40,014 nucleotides of DNA from Bacteroidales bacterium (GTDB taxonomy: Bacteria; Bacteroidota; Bacteroidia; Bacteroidales; ML635J-15): assembly GCA_017994175.1 (NCBI GenBank), contig JAGOLH010000026.1, positions 1 through 40,014 on the forward strand, given 5' to 3'. Shown one piece after another: positions 8,850 through 17,506 of the stretch; within the stretch, counting starts at the first letter, position 1; each line of letters begins with the position of its first letter. A program made the position numbers and the translations under genes. The notes beneath the pieces are model-generated. The model saw only the letters and a list, made by a program, of their open reading frames with translations, was not told the origin of the DNA and ran no database searches.

Positions 8850-10202
8850 ATGTACAAGTTCCCGAAGGAGAAAATACAGGAATATGCATCAATTCGCAAT
8901 GTTCGGGCTACAACCCCCTTGTGCAAAGCTCCATTGTCGAATTTGTACTTCAGCCGTAACGGAGATGTTATCAGTTGCTGTTTCAACAGGGATTTTATAC
9001 TTGGCACCTACCCGAATACGCCGCTTTGTGAATTGTGGCATGGGAAACAGCGAACATTTTTTGGGAAAACCGTGAAACAAAACGGGCTTGTCAAGGGTTG
9101 CGAGATGTGTATCCGTGAAATCGAAAACCGAAACTACCACGGTGTTATTGCAAAGCAGTACGACTTTATAAAACCCCAACGCCGCTATCCGTATATGCTT
9201 GAGTTTGAGCTCGACAATGTATGCAACCTCGAATGCATGATGTGCGAAGGTCAGTTCAGCAGTAGCATACGCATCAACAGAGAAAAGGAAGCGAAAATTT
9301 CAACCCCCTACGACAGCAATTTTTTGGAATATATTTCACCATTTCTGCGCAAAGCTCGTTTGTTGCGCTTTGGCGGTGGTGAACCATTTCTCATACCGTT
9401 GTACTTCGAAATGTGGGATATAATATTGCATGAAAATAAAAAAGCCAATATCTATGTTCAAACCAATGGAACAATCATGAACGACCGCATTCGGAAATGG
9501 CTTGCTTCGGGGCAGTTTACTCTGGGAGTTTCGCTCGACTCTCTGAATGCTGAACGCTTTGAAATGATCAGAAAGAATGCACGCCTTAGCGAGGTTTTGC
9601 ATAACATCGACGAATTTATTTCGTTGATGCCTGTGCGCAAAAACATCAGTAATCTGGTGATTTCAGCCACCGCAACAAGATTAAACATAAACGACATGCC
9701 CACATTGCTCAGATACGCAAATAGTAACAACGCTCAAATTGTGTTCAATACCGTATGGTCGCCGGGCGAAATGGCGGTTTACAACCTCCCCGCAAACGAT
9801 TTGCGCATTATAGCAGATGAATTGTCGGCAGAAGTTCTTCAGGAGCACACACTACTCATGAAGCATAATGCATCACTGTTCAGGGCATTTCTGCAACAGA
9901 TGGAACAATGGCATTCTCTTGCCAAACTCCGCGAAGCAAAATTGAAAGAATATAATGCCTCCGATACTTCATCTCTTGAAAAGGAATTGCGCATTCGTCT
10001 TGAAAACGCCATGCAGCAAAACCAGGAAGGTATCGTTAAGATTGGATTGATTTTCGACAGGTTGCGGCAGCATATCCGTTACCGCGATTTTCTTATGGGT
10101 GTATTGCTGGAGGATACGGGCGACATAGTCAGATATTTGATAAACCACAACGAAGAGGAAATTATTGAAACTGTGGTTTCGAGGATTGAGGCAATTCCTT
10201 AG
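8850..10202 (+). CDS. Twitch-first radical SAM protein, copy E
   Basis: At 450 residues this is the most compact copy and a good reference for the family's minimal layout. C25 (CKAP), C43-C44 (SCC) and C84/C87 (CEMC) form the twitch-like domain. CNLECMMC starts at C125, and GGEP is at 176-179 inside GGGEPF. QTNGT and SLDSL follow. The C-terminal 150 residues are charged and helical (a run such as KLREAKLKEY). It has its own promoter and is convergent with the GT-C gene at 10306-12438. Substrate unknown. Confidence 0.87.
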   Translation: MYKFPKEKIQEYASIRNVRATTPLCKAPLSNLYFSRNGDVISCCFNRDFILGTYPNTPLCELWHGKQRTFFGKTVKQNGLVKGCEMCIREIENRNYHGVIAKQYDFIKPQRRYPYMLEFELDNVCNLECMMCEGQFSSSIRINREKEAKISTPYDSNFLEYISPFLRKARLLRFGGGEPFLIPLYFEMWDIILHENKKANIYVQTNGTIMNDRIRKWLASGQFTLGVSLDSLNAERFEMIRKNARLSEVLHNIDEFISLMPVRKNISNLVISATATRLNINDMPTLLRYANSNNAQIVFNTVWSPGEMAVYNLPANDLRIIADELSAEVLQEHTLLMKHNASLFRAFLQQMEQWHSLAKLREAKLKEYNASDTSSLEKELRIRLENAMQQNQEGIVKIGLIFDRLRQHIRYRDFLMGVLLEDTGDIVRYLINHNEEEIIETVVSRIEAIP

Positions 10203-10305
10203 TACACATCAAGCGCTGTTACAGGGTTATGGTTCTAATTTAATGATATCCATAAGTGTGCCAAAGCTACCTGTACCCAGCGCTCACAGGTATTTCAACC
10301 AACGA

Positions 10306-12438
10306 TTATGGCACTTCGGATGTTTTTTCTCTCATGGTGAAAACCATAACCGGCAAATCGGAATTTTTCCCTTTTAAACGCGAAGAGGCATCAGATGTCC
10401 AATAGCTTTGGTGAATGATGCCAATAACCTGAGCTCCTGCAGGCACTTTAGCCGCTTCAGAAATAAAAATCACATTGGCGGTTTCAGCTGCAACAGGCGC
10501 AATACGAATAACCCTATTGGAAAAGTATGATAAATAAAACACCGTAGTATAATTAACTTTTTCGCTACCCTTAAGCACACAAACCGGTTTTTCGCTGTTA
10601 TTAGCAACAACTGCGCGACATTCCTCCCGGGTGGGATAGCCAAAATAGTCAGCATATAAAGTATGTACCGGAAATAAGAGCTTTATAAGTACCATTATCA
10701 GAGCCATCGACAGTACAATATGCAGCCGGTAACGGTTCAGGAGCAACAGTGTCAAAAGAAGCAGCAACACATACATTGCATATTCTATATGGCTGAATTG
10801 GCGTAATACCAGCCATCCTACCAAAAACAGCACCATCCATGCTGTTACAGCCATTTTTTCCTTTATGCTCATGTTGCCGTTTACAATCAATGAGTTCAGT
10901 AATATATCGATAACAAGAGGAACAAATATCATACAGTAATAGGGTAAATAATACGGGCTTATGGCAAAGGTAAGGCTTCCGGTAATTACAACAAACAATA
11001 AGTAACCTTGCTCCCGGTTTCGAAGAATAAGAGAAATATTCCTGCGGAGGAGCAACACAGGAGCCAGTAATGCCATAGGAAAAAAGGCAATCATGTTTTG
11101 CGACGGGAAAGCGATGAAATGTTTTACAATTTCGGTAAGACGGTAATCAGCTACAATTTGTGTTTCGTAAAACAACCGTGCTATATACCTGCCACCATCC
11201 GCCGTTTGTGAGTATATTATGTAATATAACCCGGGAATACAAATTAAAGTGAGCAATCCAACGAGATGTTGTTTACTGAAAAGCATTTTCAGGTTTCTCG
11301 TAAAGGCTAATGCACCGAAAAGCGATACTCCCTGATACCATAAAGCCGGAAAGCCCTTGGTCATAAATGCCAGTGATGTTAACAAATAGCCTGTTATAAA
11401 TAATTGATAAAATTTGCGTTTATCAGCAAAACGGTAATTCAGATAAAACAAAGGAATAATAAGCAGCGAAAACAAGGCATCCAGGTTCAGAAGTAACGAC
11501 AGATCCATAATCACATGATACGAAGCCATAAACAGCAAGGCAACAGAGGCTGCATACCAGCCACCCCGCTGCCGCCTGAGCAATACAAAAACCAATACAC
11601 CGGAAAGCAGGAGAAAAGTAGCCGACACCGCCCGGGTGGCAAATTCAACATTATCGCAGCCCATTACCGGCAACAGAAACCAGTTGAATAGCGGAGGCTT
11701 GTTGTAATATGCATCGCCATTCAGGGTTGGTGCAATGTAGCTATTCTGCAATTTCATTTCGAGGCTTACCAGTGCCCGTTTCCTCTCTTCGGAGCTTTGT
11801 GAGAATGGATACTTTCCCAGTCGCAGGTAAGTAGCAGGCAATAACAGAATACATGCGGCAACAATAACAAATTTCCGAAACATATCGAATTTTGGTTGCG
11901 ACAATTCAGGCCTTCGTTGCACTTTACCTGCTTTAACTAACCACCTGAAAACACGGTGTTTCATTAAAACCCTGAATCTGCGTACCAACAATATTCCAAT
12001 CGCAATAGCCAGTAGCACCAATCCCCACAGAAAGATATACGCTTTTAAAACCGGGGTCGCTTCCATCAGAAAAGAGAACACTGCCATTGCTCGATTGTTG
12101 CCGTTTTCGGTACCCGAAACGTACACAGGGAGACCCGAATTATCGGTCAGTGTGCCGTTTACATCATTTCTATGAAAGCTTACAGAGACTCCGTTTTCAT
12201 CAGCAATAAATACATTTCGTATGGGCCTGTCAGGGGTAATCAGGGTATCGCCGGCAGCCTGAATACACGCTATTTTTCCACCCACAGGGGTTATTAGGGT
12301 AACGCTGTGCATTTTTTCGGAGAAAATCATGAAACCACCTGTATAACCGGTATTAAAGTAGTAGAAACCATAAGCCGCAATAAGCAACCCATGGAAAGCT
12401 ATTATAAGGATCAGGGCTATTTTAAGCAACTTCGGCAT
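10306..12438 (-). CDS. GT-C membrane glycosyltransferase, ArnT/PMT-like
   Basis: This 710-residue polytopic membrane protein begins with a membrane anchor (PKLLKIALILIIAF). A periplasmic segment of roughly 100 residues follows, then a second membrane helix and a basic loop. After that comes a GT39/ArnT-like core with PTLNGDAYYNKPPLFNW and a run of hydrophobic helices. ArnT-type enzymes move a sugar from a polyprenyl-phosphate carrier to an acceptor at the outer face of the inner membrane, and the PTLNG...YYNKPPL block is typical of that family. I chose the ATG at 12438; a TTG two codons upstream is possible. It is divergent from a full-length paralogue at 12761. The N-terminal periplasmic segment, shared only with that paralogue here, is not part of classical ArnT. 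Confidence 0.82.
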   Translation of the reverse strand: MPKLLKIALILIIAFHGLLIAAYGFYYFNTGYTGGFMIFSEKMHSVTLITPVGGKIACIQAAGDTLITPDRPIRNVFIADENGVSVSFHRNDVNGTLTDNSGLPVYVSGTENGNNRAMAVFSFLMEATPVLKAYIFLWGLVLLAIAIGILLVRRFRVLMKHRVFRWLVKAGKVQRRPELSQPKFDMFRKFVIVAACILLLPATYLRLGKYPFSQSSEERKRALVSLEMKLQNSYIAPTLNGDAYYNKPPLFNWFLLPVMGCDNVEFATRAVSATFLLLSGVLVFVLLRRQRGGWYAASVALLFMASYHVIMDLSLLLNLDALFSLLIIPLFYLNYRFADKRKFYQLFITGYLLTSLAFMTKGFPALWYQGVSLFGALAFTRNLKMLFSKQHLVGLLTLICIPGLYYIIYSQTADGGRYIARLFYETQIVADYRLTEIVKHFIAFPSQNMIAFFPMALLAPVLLLRRNISLILRNREQGYLLFVVITGSLTFAISPYYLPYYCMIFVPLVIDILLNSLIVNGNMSIKEKMAVTAWMVLFLVGWLVLRQFSHIEYAMYVLLLLLTLLLLNRYRLHIVLSMALIMVLIKLLFPVHTLYADYFGYPTREECRAVVANNSEKPVCVLKGSEKVNYTTVFYLSYFSNRVIRIAPVAAETANVIFISEAAKVPAGAQVIGIIHQSYWTSDASSRLKGKNSDLPVMVFTMREKTSEVP

Positions 12439-12760
12439 ATTCAATCAACGGGACATTGTAGTTTCTGAATAACGAATACAAACTTTAAAATTAACATTAA
12501 ATTTTTGCATTTAAATAAATTTTCCCTACTCTGCTGTCCTGATTTTGGTAGCAAACGATAAAAAAATCACAAATGAACATGAATCGGGTGTTGATAAATG
12601 CACATTTTGGCATATTTGGAAAGAATCTGCACATGCTAAAAGATTAAAAGTGTTTTTTCGTGCTGCAAAATTTACAATCAAATGGGGCAGCATTGAATTA
12701 TACTAAATAAGTTATTAATTTTACGAAGCATGAAGCGGTAATTGCAAAAACAAATTGAAG
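12439..12760. other. Intergenic region between divergent GT-C genes
   Basis: This AT-rich stretch of 322 bases has no convincing gene. It holds two near-consensus -7 elements reading TAATTTTA, one for each gene: minus strand at 12486-12493 and plus strand at 12716-12723. The centre, about 12540-12680, is unexplained. Confidence 0.35.
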
Positions 12761-14899
12761 ATGAAACTTCCGGAAAAGAATTTTACCTGGTTGACACTCT
12801 TATTTATCGTAAACCTTTTGGTAGCAGGCGGATTATACATCTATCATTTGCGCGTAAACTTCAACAGCGAAATCAAACTGTACTCACATGAGCTGCGCGA
12901 ATTACGGGTTACAACCCCTGCTGGAGGCAATTATACAATACAGGTGCCCGCCAGTGATACGGTGGTATTATATGCGCGGCCAATACATTCGTTTGCATGG
13001 TTACACAACGGTAGCAAAGTAATATGGGGCGACCCTCAACAATCGGAAGAGTTTGAGAGTCTTACAGGCATTAGTGTACAAATAGCAAATCCTGACAAAC
13101 CTTCCCTCGGAATGACCATCCGGTTTTTTACCATCCTTCGCATGCATTGGCCTGTTATAATGCTGAATATTGTATTGTTGATGGTATGGCTTACTAGAAA
13201 GAGGTCGGCTGTTAAAGCTTTTTGCAGACGTATAAAAATCCGCCTTTTCAGAACAGCGATACGACACAAACCAATTGGCAACGCAGGTGTTCCCCCTCAT
13301 TCCCGTTTTGGGATAGTCTTACTATTATTGGCTCTGTACTATGTTGTCAGCCTTTTTGCTTTTGGCAACCGCACTGAAATCGACCAAATCAGTACGGAAA
13401 GAATCAGAATGCTTGTATCGCTCGAGATGAACGTATCAGGCAATTATTTCACTCCTACAATAAATGGGAAGCCTTACTACAATAAACCCCCGCTATTCAA
13501 CCAGTTGCTTATTCCTGTCGTTGACGATGAAAGCGATCCTGAATATAAAGCTAGGTTGATAACTACATTTTCGATACTGGTACTGGGATTTATCGTTTTT
13601 CTTATTGCGCGAAAAAACCTTAACAAGGAACACTCGCTGCTTGCCACACTCTTGTTTCTCTCTTCTTTCGCAATGTGTATCGGCTACCCCGACTGGGTAG
13701 GGCTCGATCCCTTATTCAGTGCATTTGTGCTCGCAGGGGTCTTTAGCAATTATCATTTTGCGGCGAAAAGGCAGTATGTAAGCATGTACACAATTGGATA
13801 TTTGTTCACCGTGGCTGCATTTCTCACCAAAGGACTGCCTGCCTTGTGGTTTCAACTGGCATCGCTGTTTTTTGCCCTAATGGTTTTTGGGAAACTGAAA
13901 GTCCTGTTTTCGTGGAAACATGGAGTCGGTATTGCAGTGTTTCTTTTACTTACAGGGTCGTATTTCGCAATGAGTTATCCATTGCCTGAGTTATTCACGT
14001 ATTTCAGACAACTGTTTATCGGAGAGCCTGAATTACAGCTTAACGTAAGTATGCTCAACAGGGTAAGCAATATGCTTAGTTTCGCAGGTAAAGCCATGCT
14101 TGCCTATGCTCCGGTTATGCTACTTTTCCCGGCTGTATTTCTTAAACCGGGCTATTACAGTATCCTGAAAAGCCCGTTCCAAACTTACCTGTTTATGATG
14201 ATTGTGTCGATTTGCGTTGTTTTTATTCCCGGAAATTTCCAGCCACACTACATACTCTGCGCTGTCCCACTTGCAGCTATAATGCTGACGGGAAATTTGT
14301 CCATGATTAACGCAATGAATATGAGGCAGCGCGGGTTCGTTACCCTGTTTTTTTGCGTGGCAGTTGCTCTTGAGGTATTTCTGCATCAGTTTGCGTACGA
14401 TTATTTCTCAATTTCTTACAAACTCTACGCAGTATCAGCCATTGCAGTAACATTGTGCGTGGCTTTATCCGTTTTCTTTGTTAAAAAAATCCGTACTCTA
14501 CTCGTATGCTTCATATTTACTACCATAACATTGCGTGTAATCGTGGTGGGCTGCATACCCGGAAACGTTTTCAAAAAAGACACCTACCCTGTTAAGGAAA
14601 AAGCAAAAGAAATTGTGGAGCACACCAAAGGGAAATCATTATTTATATACCCCGAAAACACTGAGATTAACCATGCAACGCTGTACTATCTGACGTATTT
14701 TTATGGTAAAATAATTTACAAAACCAATGATTTGTGCCGTAAAAATGCATTCTTTCTTTCACCGTCATCCGACATTCCGGAAGGGTTCACAATAATCGAC
14801 AGTATCAGTCAGCGGCAACAAATACGCCCTGGCGAAGCCGATAGTGTGTTTGTATGCAACAATAAACTATACCTGCATACAGTAGAATTAGAAAAATAA
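12761..14899 (+). CDS. GT-C membrane glycosyltransferase, ArnT/PMT-like paralogue
   Basis: This 712-residue membrane protein parallels the product at 10306-12438 in every part. It has an N-terminal anchor (WLTLLFIVNLLVAGGLYI), a short periplasmic domain with a matching TTPAGGNY block, a second helix, a basic loop and a GT-C core with PTINGKPYYNKPPLFNQ. About ten more hydrophobic helices follow. The expected activity is transfer of a sugar from a polyprenyl-phosphate donor. The ATG at 12761 was preferred to a TTG two codons before it. About 200 bases later lies a DPM1/ArnC-like GT2, the enzyme class that makes such donors, which supports a shared pathway. Confidence 0.82.
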   Translation: MKLPEKNFTWLTLLFIVNLLVAGGLYIYHLRVNFNSEIKLYSHELRELRVTTPAGGNYTIQVPASDTVVLYARPIHSFAWLHNGSKVIWGDPQQSEEFESLTGISVQIANPDKPSLGMTIRFFTILRMHWPVIMLNIVLLMVWLTRKRSAVKAFCRRIKIRLFRTAIRHKPIGNAGVPPHSRFGIVLLLLALYYVVSLFAFGNRTEIDQISTERIRMLVSLEMNVSGNYFTPTINGKPYYNKPPLFNQLLIPVVDDESDPEYKARLITTFSILVLGFIVFLIARKNLNKEHSLLATLLFLSSFAMCIGYPDWVGLDPLFSAFVLAGVFSNYHFAAKRQYVSMYTIGYLFTVAAFLTKGLPALWFQLASLFFALMVFGKLKVLFSWKHGVGIAVFLLLTGSYFAMSYPLPELFTYFRQLFIGEPELQLNVSMLNRVSNMLSFAGKAMLAYAPVMLLFPAVFLKPGYYSILKSPFQTYLFMMIVSICVVFIPGNFQPHYILCAVPLAAIMLTGNLSMINAMNMRQRGFVTLFFCVAVALEVFLHQFAYDYFSISYKLYAVSAIAVTLCVALSVFFVKKIRTLLVCFIFTTITLRVIVVGCIPGNVFKKDTYPVKEKAKEIVEHTKGKSLFIYPENTEINHATLYYLTYFYGKIIYKTNDLCRKNAFFLSPSSDIPEGFTIIDSISQRQQIRPGEADSVFVCNNKLYLHTVELEK

Positions 14900-15097
14900 C
14901 AATTGGCAATCAGGAAAAGAACATGGTGTCCAGCCATCAAAAAAAATACCTGACATGGATTAAATTTTGTTTATCACCTTTTATAGCAGATTAATAAATC
15001 TCACATCATTTATCATCTGAAGTTAAAAGTCAAGAACATACAATCAATACAATTCTTTTGTATATTTACATCAAATTGCTTGTGTAAACATACTACA

Positions 15098-16087
15098 ATG
15101 GAAGCCAACGAATCGGTGGACGTATCGGTAATTGTGCCGGTTTACAATGAACAGGGGAATCTGAAGGAATTATTTAACCGGCTTCAGATGAGTTTGTTGT
15201 CAATCGATAAAACTTCCGAGATTGTTTTTGTTGATGACGGAAGCACTGATGACTCGTTTAAGGTATTGCAGTCGCTCGAAACCACCCAAATTTGTGCAAA
15301 ACTTATTCGTTTCCGTCGCAATTTTGGTCAGACAGCAGCCATGGCCGCCGGCCTGGCTCACTCCAAGGGGAAGATTGTAGTTTTTATTGATGCCGATCTG
15401 CAGAACGATCCGTACGATATCCCGGCACTTCTCAGCAAGCTGGATGAGGGGTACGATGTAGTGAGCGGTTGGAGGCAATCGCGAAAAGACACTTTGTTGT
15501 TCAAAAAAATTCCTTCGCGTATTGCCAATGCAATGATACGCAAAACTAGTAAGGTAAATATTCACGATCTGGGCTGTTCGTTGAAAGCCTACCGCAGGGA
15601 AATAATTGAAGAAATCAGTATGGTTGGCGAAATGCACAGGTTCCTTCCGGTGCTTGCTGCACGCATAGGAGCCAGAATTACCGAAATACCGGTGCAGCAT
15701 CACCCACGCACCTATGGTCGGTCGAATTACGGATTAAAACGATCTTATAAAGTAATTCTCGACCTTATGACAGTGCAATTCTTTCATTCTTTCAGTACCA
15801 AGCCCATTCATTTATATGGCGGTTTTGCTCTGATAAGTCTGCTCATGGGACTTTGTTCCGGCATTGCGGTAATTCTGATGAAAATTTTCTGGGGTACAGA
15901 TATGACGGGCAACCCAATATTGTTGCTTACCGTACTGTTTATATTGATAACCATAATACTCGCGCTGCTGGGAATACAGAGCGAGATACTGGTACGCATC
16001 TACCACCAGCAAGGCAGAGCAAAACAGTATTACATAAGAGAAACACATGATTTGACGTGTCAGGGAAATACCGATGACTCCAATTGA
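15098..16087 (+). CDS. Polyprenyl-phosphate glycosyltransferase (GT2, ArnC/DPM1-like)
   Basis: This 329-residue protein has an N-terminal GT2 catalytic domain: VSVIVPVYNE at the start, VFVDDGSTDDS near residue 44, and FIDADLQNDP at about 97-105 carrying the metal-binding aspartates. Two C-terminal membrane helices follow. This is the layout of ArnC/GtrB-like enzymes that move a sugar from a nucleotide donor to undecaprenyl phosphate at the cytoplasmic face. I chose the ATG at 15098 because it opens directly into the catalytic domain; a TTG at 15080 would add six residues. A near-consensus TATATTTA lies at 15061-15068. Its last 14 bases overlap the following radical SAM gene, so the two are translationally linked. 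Likely donor supplier for the nearby GT-C enzymes. Confidence 0.85.
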   Translation: MEANESVDVSVIVPVYNEQGNLKELFNRLQMSLLSIDKTSEIVFVDDGSTDDSFKVLQSLETTQICAKLIRFRRNFGQTAAMAAGLAHSKGKIVVFIDADLQNDPYDIPALLSKLDEGYDVVSGWRQSRKDTLLFKKIPSRIANAMIRKTSKVNIHDLGCSLKAYRREIIEEISMVGEMHRFLPVLAARIGARITEIPVQHHPRTYGRSNYGLKRSYKVILDLMTVQFFHSFSTKPIHLYGGFALISLLMGLCSGIAVILMKIFWGTDMTGNPILLLTVLFILITIILALLGIQSEILVRIYHQQGRAKQYYIRETHDLTCQGNTDDSN

Positions 16088-17501
16088 GCCTATAAACCTG
16101 AATACTGCACAAACGCTGTATAAAACGGTATTGCTGAACCCTCCCGGCGATAAAATGATTCTTCGCGACTACTATTGTGCCAAGGTTTCGAAAGCCCGAT
16201 ACTATTATCATCCTGTCGATTTTATTTACCTGAGCGGAAGACTGGCAGCGCTGGGTGAACTTATGGTGATTGATGCCATTGCTTCGCAGCTGAGTGCAGA
16301 GGAGACGCTGGATAAAATTTCGCGTTTCGAACCATCAGCCGTTATTTTTCTCAGTTCCGCGCCATCGTTTGTTGCCGACATGGCATTCATGCAGAGGCTA
16401 TCGGTACAGCTTCCACATACACAAATCATAGGTACAGGCGATGTTTTCAGGGATTACGGAAAAGAAGCGATGATCCGCTACCCTTTTATGCATGCTGTGT
16501 TTATCGATTTTTCCACCGATGATATCATCCGTACCCTTACACATCAATCCGGAGTTATAAATAATGTGATTTACCGAAAAAATAATGAGCTTATTGCCGG
16601 TACAGAACTTCATGGAAATGGTGTCTTCGATGTACCGCTACCACGATGGGATTTGTTCGATATAGCTGCATACCGGTTCCCATTTGCCAGGCGGAAGCCC
16701 TTTGCCAGCATTTTGACCGATTTTGGATGTCCGTTTTCGTGCGATTTTTGCCCCGTAAGCAGTCTGGGTTTTAAACTCAGAAGCATTGATTCTGTGATTG
16801 AAGAAATGACTTTGCTCAGCCAAATGGGAGTGAAAGAGTTATATATACGCGACCAGACTTTCGGTGCCAACCGCAAGCGCACGGTAGCACTGCTTAATGC
16901 GATGCTCGATAAGTCGCTGAAGTTTTCGTGGACAGGTCTTTCGCGAGCCGATATTTTGGATGTGGAACTGGTAAAGTTAATGAAAAAAGCGGGCTGCCAT
17001 ACCCTGATGATTGGCATTGAGTCGGCAAACGATAACCTGATGGCAGTGCATAAGAAAAACACACGGGTTTCGGAAGTATCGGAGAAGATATCTCAAATAA
17101 GAAGCACGGGTGTGCGGGTCGGTGGTTTTTTTATGATCGGTTTCCCGGGTGAGAGCAAAGAGTCGGTGCTTAATACTATCAGGCTTGCCCTTAGCCTGAA
17201 AGTTGACTATGCATCGTTCAACATCGCCACCCCGCGTTTGGGAACCCATTTCCGCAGGCATGCCATCGAGCAAGGGCTGGTGCAATCGGAAAACATCGAT
17301 GCGGAGTCGTCGTCAGCAATGCCGGTCTGGCAAAATCAACAGCTTTCGAATAACGAATTGTTCAATCTCCGGCGCATGGCAGTTCGAAAATTCTACCTGC
17401 GGCCTTTATACTTGCTGAAACGATTTGCCGGTATTCGCACCCTTAACGAACTGAGCAATCTTATCAACGAAGGCTTTGCACTGCTTTCGAAAACCCGCTG
17501 A
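16074..17501 (+). CDS. B12-binding-type radical SAM protein, first of two
   Basis: This 475-residue protein has an N-terminal Rossmann-like region of the cobalamin-binding type (about 15-160). The radical SAM core carries CPFSCDFC (C219, C223, C226), followed by YIRDQTFG, GIESAN and FMIGFPGES. I do not see the classical cobalamin DxHxxG motif in the N-terminal region, as in many members of this class. Such enzymes do methylations, ring changes and other radical chemistry on lipids, isoprenoids and natural products. It overlaps the GT2 gene by 14 bp and ends 5 bp before the next radical SAM gene. The operon points to modification of a lipid carrier or glycolipid, which is inference. Confidence 0.82.
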   Translation: MTPIEPINLNTAQTLYKTVLLNPPGDKMILRDYYCAKVSKARYYYHPVDFIYLSGRLAALGELMVIDAIASQLSAEETLDKISRFEPSAVIFLSSAPSFVADMAFMQRLSVQLPHTQIIGTGDVFRDYGKEAMIRYPFMHAVFIDFSTDDIIRTLTHQSGVINNVIYRKNNELIAGTELHGNGVFDVPLPRWDLFDIAAYRFPFARRKPFASILTDFGCPFSCDFCPVSSLGFKLRSIDSVIEEMTLLSQMGVKELYIRDQTFGANRKRTVALLNAMLDKSLKFSWTGLSRADILDVELVKLMKKAGCHTLMIGIESANDNLMAVHKKNTRVSEVSEKISQIRSTGVRVGGFFMIGFPGESKESVLNTIRLALSLKVDYASFNIATPRLGTHFRRHAIEQGLVQSENIDAESSSAMPVWQNQQLSNNELFNLRRMAVRKFYLRPLYLLKRFAGIRTLNELSNLINEGFALLSKTR

Positions 17502-17506
17502 TTGCC

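Noticed and set aside
15200..15703. Long minus-strand reading frame (167 codons) opposite the GT2 gene
   Set aside because: It lies fully inside a well-supported gene, has no recognisable motif, and no promoter or partner.
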